From IMG/VR virus record IMGVR_UViG_3300046007_007366, positions 1-28,931 of that record: 28,931 bases of DNA. One strand, given 5' to 3'. How positions within the stretch are numbered: the first letter of the stretch is position 1; each line of letters opens with the position of its first letter. The notes beneath the pieces were generated by a model, which had not been told where the DNA came from, did not search any database, and saw only the letters and a list, made by a program, of their open reading frames with translations. This stretch comes from a virus. Shown here piece by piece: positions 14,902 through 20,673 of the stretch. The translations under genes and the position numbers were made by a program.

Positions 14902-16016
14902 GCTCGTCCGCGAAAGCCAAGTGGCAAATCTTTACCGCCGCCCTGCTCCTCGGGCTGGGCCTCGCCGTGGCCCTTGAAGCGTGGCGAGTTCCTGACGGGC
15001 CAGTTGGGGGCGATGACGGCAACTACGGGTACGTGCCCAACCCGGAAGGCGTGGCCGAGTTCATGGCCGAGCTTCCGCAGCCGATGTTCCGGCAGGCTGG
15101 GGCCGAGGCTATGGCCAAGGCGAAGAACATGGACACGTTCCTCTATCGTGCCATGTTCAAGGCTCACCGTGCCCGCTACGGCACGGACTTCGTTGTTGGT
15201 AAGCAACTGAACGGCAGCTGCGTCGCGTGGGGCGCGATGCACGCCGTGTATTGTGCCGAGGCGGTGTCGTGGGAAATCGGCGAACTAGCCGAGCCGCCGC
15301 TGATGCCCGCGACCGAGCCACTGTATGGCGGATCCCGCGTCGAGGCGAGGCGAAGCAACCCCGAAGGCTACGACGGGTCGCAGCCCGTCGGCGGCTGGAG
15401 CGATGGCTCCTTCGGTGCCGCCGCCGCCCGCTGGCTCCGCGACTGGGGCGTGATCTACCGCAAGCCATACGAAGGTATCTTCGACTACACGACCTACAAC
15501 GCCAGCCGAGAAAAGAGCGAGGGGGCGTACGGGGCCGGCGGCCAGGGCGACAACTATCGGCTCGACCGGCTGGCGAAGAAGCACCCGTGTAAGCACGTCG
15601 TCAAGGTCGAGACCTGGAGCGAGCTAGCGGCAGCCCTGGAGTCGGGCTACCCGTGCACCGTCGCAAGCTCGCAGGGCTTCTCTACCGTCGCCAATCGCGG
15701 CATCGCCGAGGCCAGCGGGACGTGGCATCACCAGATGATGATTTGTGGGATTCTCCACAAGGCCAACGGCGCTCCAGACGATCTCGCTGTCATTCTCAAT
15801 AGCTGGGGGCCTCGCTACCTGCGCTACGAGGGCGGCAAGTTCCCGGCCGACCTGCCCGACGGTGCGTTTCTCGCACGCCGCAGCGTCGTCGAGCGAATGA
15901 TCAAGGGCGATACGTGGGCCATCGGCGGCGTCGCCGGGTTTGGCTACCGCGACATTCACAACGGCCGCTGGCTGCAGCCGGCACCGATCGAGTCTCTGAC
16001 GAAGGTTGAGCCATGA
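14898..16016 (+). CDS. Papain-like cysteine peptidase with N-terminal membrane anchor
   Basis: 372 residues from ATG 14898 (ATGA with the previous stop). Residues 8-26 form one membrane segment ('WQIFTAALLLGLGLAVAL'). The papain-family triad is visible in order: Cys108 in 'KQLNGSCVAWGAMH', with the preceding Gln for the oxyanion hole; His277 or His278 in 'GTWHHQMMICG'; and Asn301 in 'VILNSWGPRY', followed by the characteristic Ser-Trp-Gly. The core also holds several extra Cys. Such enzymes cleave peptide bonds. Here it is anchored to a membrane and surrounded by small membrane proteins, and no classical endolysin is present in the window. A role in host envelope breakdown, or in processing the particle at entry, is therefore plausible. 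The fold call is strong, the role is inference. Confidence 0.8.
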   Translation: MSSSAKAKWQIFTAALLLGLGLAVALEAWRVPDGPVGGDDGNYGYVPNPEGVAEFMAELPQPMFRQAGAEAMAKAKNMDTFLYRAMFKAHRARYGTDFVVGKQLNGSCVAWGAMHAVYCAEAVSWEIGELAEPPLMPATEPLYGGSRVEARRSNPEGYDGSQPVGGWSDGSFGAAAARWLRDWGVIYRKPYEGIFDYTTYNASREKSEGAYGAGGQGDNYRLDRLAKKHPCKHVVKVETWSELAAALESGYPCTVASSQGFSTVANRGIAEASGTWHHQMMICGILHKANGAPDDLAVILNSWGPRYLRYEGGKFPADLPDGAFLARRSVVERMIKGDTWAIGGVAGFGYRDIHNGRWLQPAPIESLTKVEP

Positions 16017-16273
16017 AAGTTGACCGCAACACGATGATCGTCCTCGTCGCCTGCGTGGCCCTCGGCTACTGGATGGCCAGCCCAAGCCAGCCCGTCGGCC
16101 CGCTCGCGGATCGACCCGTCCTCCGATGGATCGCCAAGGCGGCGAAACAGATGCTCTGGATTGCCGTGTTCGTTGAGCCCGCGCCGCCCGAGCCCGAGTC
16201 GCGGCAGCTAGTGAAGGCCCCCGCGATCGGTGACGACGGTTACGCGGTGATCGACCACGGGAAAGGCTGGTAG
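16013..16273 (+). CDS. Small membrane protein
   Basis: 86 residues; ATG overlaps the peptidase stop. The N-terminal 'TMIVLVACVALGYWMA' segment is a clear transmembrane helix, and a second amphipathic stretch ('AAKQMLWIAVFVE') follows. The rest is Pro/Glu-rich and soluble. It could be a holin- or spanin-like partner of the peptidase. No family is recognised. Confidence 0.5.
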   Translation: MKVDRNTMIVLVACVALGYWMASPSQPVGPLADRPVLRWIAKAAKQMLWIAVFVEPAPPEPESRQLVKAPAIGDDGYAVIDHGKGW

Positions 16274-16276
16274 CCC

Positions 16277-16612
16277 ATGTCCTTCTGGAACTGGATCCTC
16301 TGGGTGCTCACCGGGCTCTCGGCCGACCCGGTCGCGTTTGACCGTGAGGCGGCCCGCGCGGCTGCTGCCGTCAGTGCGGCCCGCGCGTCGATGGCGATCG
16401 AGGCCCCGAGCCCCACGCCCCCGGCCCCCGGGCCGAAGCCCGACAAGTGCTGCGGCGAGTGTGTCAACGGATGGATCACGCACGGAGACGGCCATCGCAC
16501 GGCCTGCCCGTGCCCGGCCTCGTGCAAGTGCAAGGGCGGCAAGGGCTGCCCAGACGGTAAGTGCCGCGTGTCGGGCGCGTCGCCCGCGCAAGGATCACCG
16601 GCCAGGCCCTAG
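16277..16612 (+). CDS. Cys-rich small protein with zinc-finger-like centre
   Basis: 111 residues, three bases after the previous stop. A hydrophobic aromatic N-terminus ('MSFWNWILWVLTGLSA') is followed by a helical Ala-rich part and a Pro-rich linker. A cluster of 9 Cys and 2 His then follows: 'DKCCGECVNGWITHGDGH', 'TACPCPASCKCKGGKGC' and 'PDGKC'. The CxxC...CxC spacing is reminiscent of DnaJ-type CxxCxGxG zinc modules and could bind two zinc ions. It may be a membrane-tethered protein-binding or chaperone-like factor for the peptidase. Speculative. Confidence 0.5.
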   Translation: MSFWNWILWVLTGLSADPVAFDREAARAAAAVSAARASMAIEAPSPTPPAPGPKPDKCCGECVNGWITHGDGHRTACPCPASCKCKGGKGCPDGKCRVSGASPAQGSPARP

Positions 16613-16627
16613 TGGCGGGAGGTGCCC

Positions 16628-17014
16628 GTGGGCGACGCGCTCGGCATGCTGCTCGTGGATCTGCACAAGACGATCAACCGCCGGCTCGCCGTCAAGGCAG
16701 GCGGCATGGCTGACGCTACGGCCGAGGTCGTGGATACGACGCTGCGGTTTTGGCCAGAGCGAACGATGGCCCGCTACGCCGCCAAGGGCGACGCCGACGC
16801 GCCGAAGGTGCTCGACGCGATGCCGGTCATCTGGGCCAAGGTCCGCGAAGACCTCGAAGCCCGATGGGGCACGTCGCCCAACACGATGGCGGCCCTCGAC
16901 CTCCTGGTGCAGCCCGTGGTGACAGAGCTTGCCGCGATCTGGTTCGCCAGCATTGAGGAGCGGATCGACTTCCGCCGCTGCATCTGGGAGGCACGGCATC
17001 TGCGCCGCGCTTGA
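16628..17014 (+). CDS. Small helical phage protein, unknown
   Basis: 128 residues starting at GTG 16628, chosen over GTG 16622 because a GGAGGT ribosome site lies at 16618-16623 and would overlap the earlier start. It is helical with a hydrophobic core ('ALGMLLVDLHKTINRRLAV', 'TTLRFWPERTMARYA', 'LLVQPVVTELAAIWFASIEE'). The stop (TGA at 17012-17014) overlaps the next start. No family is recognised. Confidence 0.5.
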   Translation: MGDALGMLLVDLHKTINRRLAVKAGGMADATAEVVDTTLRFWPERTMARYAAKGDADAPKVLDAMPVIWAKVREDLEARWGTSPNTMAALDLLVQPVVTELAAIWFASIEERIDFRRCIWEARHLRRA

Positions 17015-17436
17015 CTGACCGGATAGCGTGGATCGCAAAGGAAGCGACCCGGAGCGGTCGCGTGGCACAGCGAGTTCGGTGGCCCGACGATCTCAACCCG
17101 CAGCTACGCAAGTGGCTGACCAGGGTGCAGCGCGTGCAGGCCCACCTGCGTTCGACGTTACTGATCTACAGCAATCGCCGCAACGTCGGCGGCGATTCGC
17201 TGATTGGCAACCATGCGTACACCGAGCGGGCCGCGAGCTATGACCGCACGATTCTCCATGATGCCCTGCTCTTGGCCCGCGACGAGTTCGACGAGGTTGT
17301 CCGCGAGGTGCAGGCCGTGATGGATTCGCCAAAGCCGACGGCCGCGATCCCGGGCACTAAGGAAAAGGTCGATGTGATGGAGGCCAGGGCGCGAGGCGGC
17401 TACTCGATCTTCATCGACAAAGACCCGCAACACTGA
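17011..17436 (+). CDS. Small basic phage protein, unknown
   Basis: 141 residues from TTG 17011, overlapping the upstream stop as TTGA, the last gene of the late strand. It is charged and helical, for example 'LLLARDEFDEVVREVQAVM'. An N-terminal Trp/Arg region ('RIAWIAKEATRSG') could contact nucleic acid. No family is recognised. It is followed at once by the convergent hairpin terminator. Confidence 0.5.
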   Translation: MTDRIAWIAKEATRSGRVAQRVRWPDDLNPQLRKWLTRVQRVQAHLRSTLLIYSNRRNVGGDSLIGNHAYTERAASYDRTILHDALLLARDEFDEVVREVQAVMDSPKPTAAIPGTKEKVDVMEARARGGYSIFIDKDPQH

Positions 17437-17449
17437 CCCGGACGGGCGC

Positions 17450-17486
17450 GGCGGCGAGGGGTTTCGCTTCCTTTACCCTCGCCGCC
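17450..17486. terminator. Convergent bidirectional hairpin terminator
   Basis: An 11-bp perfect stem (GGCGGCGAGGG at 17450-17460 pairing with CCCTCGCCGCC at 17476-17486) with a 15-base pyrimidine-rich loop. It lies between the last plus-strand gene and the minus-strand gene ending at 17473, and its right arm encodes the last residues of that gene. It has no long U tract, but the position between converging genes makes termination in both directions likely. Confidence 0.6.
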
Positions 17487-17928
17487 CCCGTCGCGGAACG
17501 GCCAGCCCTGCCGCCTCTCGCTCTTTCGCCATCACCCGAAAGACGCAGGCCCGCAGGCTGGATTGCTTTGTGTCTGCCTCTCGCTGCAGCACTGACTCCA
17601 AGACGCCGCGATCAAAGAAATTCGACACGGCGTCAAAAGATTCTCCCTGCATAGACATGCAGTTTGGCGACGTTGATCCGCAAACCCGCGCGCGGTCAAT
17701 CACGATCCGCCCGTGGTCAAAGTGGAAATCGATATCAACGCATGGCATGACCTTCTTGGCGAGCGTCCCCAGCGGCAGCCGTGTCGGCTTAACCGTGAGG
17801 TGTTCACTTAACCAAAACTCTTTTAGGGTCCGGCTCGGAGAGTTTTGTGGCCATCCGCCTTCCCACGTCACCTGTTCGGCCCTGGCCAATGCCCAAGACT
17901 TAGGATTCAAAAACGAGAGCAAGCCCAT
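17473..17928 (-). CDS. Unknown accessory protein beside the integrase
   Basis: 151 residues on the minus strand. The start is supported by a strong ribosome site: on the minus strand AAAGGAGGG precedes ATG at 17928 by about six bases. The protein starts 'MGLLSFLNPKSWALARAEQ', has a middle section 'VMPCVDIDFHFDHGRIVIDR', and ends in a basic 'VPRRGRRG'. It is lower in GC than the phage backbone, and it is transcribed with the integrase rather than with the lytic genes. That is the usual place and style of a lysogeny-expressed cargo gene. No family is recognised. Confidence 0.6.
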   Translation of the reverse strand: MGLLSFLNPKSWALARAEQVTWEGGWPQNSPSRTLKEFWLSEHLTVKPTRLPLGTLAKKVMPCVDIDFHFDHGRIVIDRARVCGSTSPNCMSMQGESFDAVSNFFDRGVLESVLQREADTKQSSLRACVFRVMAKEREAAGLAVPRRGRRG

Positions 17929-17991
17929 GACACCCTCCTTTAAAGGGACATAACGCTACCCCCGGCTGGAGGCCGAGGCAATCGACATACG

Positions 17992-18933
17992 TCAAGCGGC
18001 TGGCTTGTCGGGCTCTTGACCAATACTGTCAGGGGGCGGGTCGTTCAGGTTGAGCGGCGGCATCACGTCCACGCTGCTCTGTTCGCTGGGGCAGATCGTC
18101 GGATCGACATATCGCTCCTGGAGCTTGGGATCGCTGTGATCGAGCACTTGGGTTGCCGCCGCCGTTCCGCCGGCCAGGGCTGCGTAGGAGGCCCGCGTGC
18201 GTCGCAGCCCGTGAAAGCCCCGGTATTTCACGTCAGCCAGCCGGCAAAGAAGTTTGAGGCTCGTCCAGAGCGATCCCTTTTGCCGGTCCCATGGCCAGAC
18301 GAGCTCGTCGGGCTTCCCTTTTTTTGCGGCCAGCATGGCGGCCAGATCCACCGTGAAGTCTCGCTCGATGTCGTGGGTCGAACCCTTCCTTGTCGCACCC
18401 AAAAAGCGCACCCTGCGACGCTCAAGGTCAAGTTCGCCCCACCGAAGCGACAGCAGGGCCGACGCCCGCTCGCCCGTGCAGTACGCCATGTAGATCAGAG
18501 TGGACCACCACCAGGCGGAATGCTTGCCGCCTGTCATGCCTTGGCGGCGCTTTGCCCGCCGCACGAGCTTGGCAACGTCTTCGGCCGTATAGGCCCGGCC
18601 CGTGGGGATGGATTTGGCCACCTTGATGCGGGGCAACTCGGGGAACTCTTTGGCCCACCGCTTGCGAGCGGCTAGGTTCCAAACCGCCTGGATCATCACC
18701 TTGTCCTTCTGGACCGAGGCTGGCCTCAACTGCTTGCCCTTGTGGACGTGCGTAGCACGCTGTCTGAGGTAGCGACTGATCACGAGGTCATCTAGGTCGG
18801 CCACCGTGGGCTCGTGCCCCAGGAAGGCTCGTAGGCGTTCCAAGAGCATCGCGTACAGCCGCATCGTCTTGGCGTCGAGATTCCTGAGATCCCCGTAGCG
18901 TTCAAACAGTTCTGCAAGCGTCATCGGGTCCAT
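17992..18933 (-). CDS. int: Tyrosine recombinase (phage integrase)
   Basis: 313 residues from the minus-strand ATG at 18933, chosen because AAGGAGG lies about six bases before it; an in-frame ATG at 18963 lacks a site. An N-terminal SAM-like core-binding domain ('MTLAELFERYGDLRNLDAKT' onward) precedes the catalytic domain. All catalytic residues are visible: Arg in 'YCTGERASALLSLRW', Lys in the 'TRKGS' hairpin, His-x-x-Arg in 'FHGLRRTRASY', and His plus the nucleophile Tyr in 'LDHSDPKLQERYVDP'. It catalyses site-specific integration and, with a directionality factor, excision. The adjacent region 18934-19091 should contain attP. It faces the divergent HTH gene. Confidence 0.93.
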   Translation of the reverse strand: MDPMTLAELFERYGDLRNLDAKTMRLYAMLLERLRAFLGHEPTVADLDDLVISRYLRQRATHVHKGKQLRPASVQKDKVMIQAVWNLAARKRWAKEFPELPRIKVAKSIPTGRAYTAEDVAKLVRRAKRRQGMTGGKHSAWWWSTLIYMAYCTGERASALLSLRWGELDLERRRVRFLGATRKGSTHDIERDFTVDLAAMLAAKKGKPDELVWPWDRQKGSLWTSLKLLCRLADVKYRGFHGLRRTRASYAALAGGTAAATQVLDHSDPKLQERYVDPTICPSEQSSVDVMPPLNLNDPPPDSIGQEPDKPAA

Positions 18934-18944
18934 AACTGCCTCCT

Positions 18945-18970
18945 TGTGGATAAGTGTACACAAGTATACA
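18945..18970. promoter_or_regulatory. DnaA box and imperfect inverted repeat upstream of the integrase
   Basis: TGTGGATAA at 18945-18953 is a perfect consensus DnaA box on the minus strand (TTATCCACA), 12 bases from the integrase start. It is followed by a 16-bp imperfect inverted repeat TGTACACAAGTATACA (18955-18970), arms TGTACAC/GTATACA with one mismatch. The repeat includes TATACT on the minus strand, a good -10 element for the integrase, although a matching -35 is not seen. It may be an operator controlling integrase expression or part of attP. Confidence 0.35.
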
Positions 18971-19057
18971 GCTCTTTGAGGGGAGCCGCCTCCACTCGAA
19001 CATTGGAGCTGCCCACGATCCTACGCCGGGGTCGGGAGGCAGTTCCAGTCGTACAGT
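18971..19057. other. Integrase-HTH intergenic region, possible attP
   Basis: About 90 bases without a gene. On the minus strand it includes TGTTCGAGTGGAGGCGGC, which resembles the T-arm and acceptor end of a tRNA and is the kind of segment found at attP. CTCCA/TGGAG can pair around it. A 10-base repeat TCGTACAGTT (19049-19058) recurs at 20138-20147. The attP assignment cannot be confirmed without the host junctions. Confidence 0.3.
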
Positions 19058-19085
19058 TTGACGGACGTAGCCCCGGCGTTAGTAT
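19058..19085 (+). promoter_or_regulatory. Operator-containing promoter of the HTH gene
   Basis: TTGACG (19058-19063), a 16-base spacer and TAGTAT (19080-19085). The spacer and -10 contain GTAGCCCCGGCGTTAG (19067-19082), the reverse orientation of the repeated 16-bp dyad. The predicted transcription start is at about 19091-19092, at the A of the start codon, so the mRNA would be leaderless. Confidence 0.55.
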
Positions 19086-19091
19086 TGAGGC

Positions 19092-19328
19092 ATGGTCGTG
19101 GCCCTACCTGAAGGCAAGAAGCTGATTTCGACGGCGGACGCCGCCAAGAAACTGGGCGTCAGCATGGGCAGGGTCCGCCAGTTGGGCCTGCTCGGGGCCA
19201 AGAAAGGCGGGCTGACCCGCTATTGGGCCGCCCCGACCGCCCTGGTGTTCGACGAGGCCGAGGTCGAGAAACTGGCCAAGGCCAAGCCGAAGACCGGCCG
19301 CCCCAAGGGCGGGTTCAAGGCGAACTAG
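19092..19328 (+). CDS. Small HTH regulator, excisionase/MerR-like fold
   Basis: 78 residues from ATG 19092. 'LISTADAAKKLGVSMGRVRQ' is a MerR/excisionase-type helix-turn-helix, and a wing-like 'GLTRYWAAPTALVFDEAEVE' follows, ending in a basic 'KPKTGRPKGGFKAN' tail that probably enters the minor groove. It lies divergent from the integrase. The 16-bp dyad found in its own promoter recurs at two further promoters and one more site downstream, which fits an autoregulated repressor or an Xis-like directionality factor. No Shine-Dalgarno sequence is seen and the transcript is probably leaderless. Confidence 0.7.
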   Translation: MVVALPEGKKLISTADAAKKLGVSMGRVRQLGLLGAKKGGLTRYWAAPTALVFDEAEVEKLAKAKPKTGRPKGGFKAN

Positions 19329-19379
19329 CCTTTCTTGCGATCCCGACAGGATGCCGTTTTCCCCGCTTTTTCTCACCTA

Positions 19380-19407
19380 TTGACACTTCTAACGCCGACG
19401 CTAGAAT
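19380..19407 (+). promoter_or_regulatory. Strong sigma70-like promoter with embedded operator
   Basis: TTGACA (19380-19385), a 16-base spacer, and TAGAAT (19402-19407). The dyad CTAACGCCGACGCTAG (19389-19404) fills most of the spacer and the start of the -10, so a bound regulator would block RNA polymerase. It would drive the small gene at 19460. Confidence 0.7.
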
Positions 19408-19459
19408 ACGGGCGTCGGGCAAATGAGACCTGACGACACAAAAGCCTGGAGACGAAACG

Positions 19460-19711
19460 ATGAATGCCGCCTTCGCCATCACCGAGCCCCGCCAGATCAT
19501 CAAGGCCCTGCTCGAGACGTTTGAGGATCCCCGCGGCTGGAAGTATCCGGTCGCCGCCCAGCGGTTTACGCAGGAACACCTCGCCTTCGAGGTCGCGGCG
19601 GCGATGGACTTCTACTACGGCGGCCACGAGATGAGCTCGCACGTCAACGATGCCGGCGAGACCGTCTACGTCGTCAGCAGTCGCGGCTACTACCACTACA
19701 TCGGGGCCTGA
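19460..19711 (+). CDS. Small unknown protein in the control region
   Basis: 83 residues from ATG 19460, with TGGAGA about 11 bases upstream and the operator-promoter at 19380-19407. Mixed alpha/beta with an aromatic C-terminus: 'AFEVAAAMDFYYGGHEMSSH' and 'VYVVSSRGYYHYIGA'. No family is recognised. As the first gene of the early control region under an operator, it may be an immediate-early host-takeover or anti-repressor-type protein; this is inferred from position. Confidence 0.55.
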   Translation: MNAAFAITEPRQIIKALLETFEDPRGWKYPVAAQRFTQEHLAFEVAAAMDFYYGGHEMSSHVNDAGETVYVVSSRGYYHYIGA

Positions 19712-19722
19712 CCGATTACCAC

Positions 19723-19748
19723 GCCCGGCGGCAACAGGGCCGTCGGGC
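19723..19748 (+). terminator. Stem-loop between small early genes
   Basis: GCCCGGCGGC (19723-19732) pairs with GCCGTCGGGC (19739-19748), 10 bp with one G-U pair, around the loop AACAGG. It sits between the stop of the 83-residue gene and the next start at 19769. It has no U tract; it may be a weak terminator, attenuator or mRNA-stability hairpin that lowers expression of the following gene. Confidence 0.45.
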
Positions 19749-19768
19749 AACACGGAAAGGATTCCGCC

Positions 19769-20014
19769 ATGATCCACGACACGCTCAGGGCCGCGCTCGT
19801 CATCGCCGTGCTCGCCGCCGGCTGCTCGCTCTTGGTCGAGACTCGGCAGCGGCTGGCCATGCTAGAGATCGCCACGCGGATCGCTGCCGCCCAGCCCTAC
19901 GTCCAACCGACCTACCAGCCGATCCCGCAGCCGCAGCCCGAGCCGGGCCGCCTGCTGCAACTCGGCCGGGCCACGCTCGAGCTTGCCGACGCCGCTCTTG
20001 GCATCGTCCGTTGA
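19769..20014 (+). CDS. Small membrane or lipoprotein-like protein
   Basis: 81 residues from ATG 19769 with GGAAAGGA upstream. The N-terminus 'AALVIAVLAAGCSLLVE' is a signal-like hydrophobic stretch ending in a lipobox-like Leu-Ala-Ala-Gly-Cys (Cys about residue 19). A helix, a Pro/Gln-rich linker ('PTYQPIPQPQPEPG') and a short C-terminal helix follow. Small surface lipoproteins in this position are often superinfection-exclusion or immunity proteins, but a simple one-helix membrane protein is equally possible. The stop codon overlaps the -35 of the next promoter. Confidence 0.5.
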   Translation: MIHDTLRAALVIAVLAAGCSLLVETRQRLAMLEIATRIAAAQPYVQPTYQPIPQPQPEPGRLLQLGRATLELADAALGIVR

Positions 20015-20038
20015 CAGTTCTAACGCCGCCGCTACCAT
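20011..20038 (+). promoter_or_regulatory. Third operator-containing promoter
   Basis: TTGACA (20011-20016), a 16-base spacer, and TACCAT (20033-20038). The dyad copy CTAACGCCGCCGCTAC (20020-20035) lies in the spacer, as in the promoter at 19380. The -35 overlaps the stop codon of the preceding gene. It would start transcription near 20045, in front of the next dyad. Confidence 0.6.
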
Positions 20039-20047
20039 GCTCACGAA

Positions 20048-20063
20048 CTAACGCCGACGCTAA
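20048..20063. promoter_or_regulatory. Fourth copy of the 16-bp dyad (downstream operator)
   Basis: CTAACGCCGACGCTAA (20048-20063), 28 bp (start to start) from the copy inside the 20011-20038 promoter. It lies just after that promoter's predicted start, so it could act as a second, roadblock-type operator or allow cooperative binding. A 19-codon reading frame (20063-20122) begins inside it but lacks a ribosome site. Confidence 0.55.
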
Positions 20064-20118
20064 TGGTGAACAAAGTTTCGACTCCTCAACACGCCTTCTC
20101 TTTCGGGTTTTTGCCTAC

Positions 20119-20146
20119 TTGATTCTGTAGTTCACATTCGTACAGT
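20119..20146 (+). promoter_or_regulatory. Sigma70-like promoter before the 20176 gene
   Basis: TTGATT (20119-20124), a 16-base spacer and TACAGT (20141-20146), with a predicted start near 20152 and ATG at 20176. It has no copy of the dyad, unlike the three promoters upstream, but overlaps the TCGTACAGTT repeat (20138-20147) that also lies at 19049-19058. Confidence 0.4.
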
Positions 20147-20175
20147 TGCCCCCACACACGAAGGGAGACCCACAA

Positions 20176-20454
20176 ATGAACGACACAACCACTCACCCGG
20201 GCGATGCCGAGTACCTCGGGGCCGTCGCCGGAATGGCCGAGACCTACGGCGGTCGGCCGCAGATCCGCGACGGGAAGCTCGTCACGACCTACGCCGTGGG
20301 TGATCGAATCGCCTGGCTCGACGAGAAGGGCCACCAGCGGCGAGGCGTGGTCGTCGAGGTGCTGACGGACACGCAGTACCACGTCCGCTCGCACGTCCCC
20401 GACAGGGGCAACGAACACCACTTGGTGGGCGAAGAGCAGGCCGTGCCGTTTTGA
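20176..20454 (+). CDS. Small unknown early protein, SH3-like
   Basis: 92 residues from ATG 20176, chosen because AAGGGAGA lies about 9 bases before it; an upstream in-frame start at 20146 would lie in the promoter. The first 40 residues are polar. 'AVGDRIAWLDEKGHQRRGVV' followed by 'VEVLTDTQYHVRSHV' reads like a small SH3-type barrel (a 'VGDxVxWxD..G..RxGxVVxV' pattern). Such domains bind nucleic acid or proteins. The role is unknown; position suggests an early regulatory protein. Confidence 0.55.
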   Translation: MNDTTTHPGDAEYLGAVAGMAETYGGRPQIRDGKLVTTYAVGDRIAWLDEKGHQRRGVVVEVLTDTQYHVRSHVPDRGNEHHLVGEEQAVPF

Positions 20455-20673
20455 GAAATCACGGGCGAAACGGCATGGGGATTGCTCCCCCCCCCCCCCG
20501 GTTATTTTTCTCGCCCGACTGAGGGATCACAGACGTACAGGACCGCCGCAAGAAGGATTCAACCGGCGGAAGGAAGGGTGTCGGAGACACCAGTAGCAAG
20601 GACGCACGAACCAGCCCGCCGAGCATGACGCAGAGCGGGATTTTCAAAGGACGCAGAACGAAAGGACGCGACG
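20455..20673. other. Non-coding leader of the recombination operon: C13 tract and hairpin
   Basis: 219 bases without a supported gene. It holds an uninterrupted run of 13 C (20487-20499) preceded by GGGGATTGCT, which could pair with it. A perfect small hairpin GGTGTC-GGA-GACACC lies at 20577-20591, and a direct repeat AAAGGACGC occurs twice (20646-20654 and 20661-20669) before ATG 20674. The second copy supplies the ribosome site for recT. No clear promoter is seen. Confidence 0.5.

Noticed and set aside
17941-17991. Dyad-like TAGCGTTATG before the minus-strand unknown gene
   Set aside because: It shares only a few bases with one half of the operator and lacks a properly spaced promoter.
20146-20175. 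Upstream start for the SH3-like protein
   Set aside because: It would begin in the -10 element; ATG 20176 has a ribosome site at a suitable distance.
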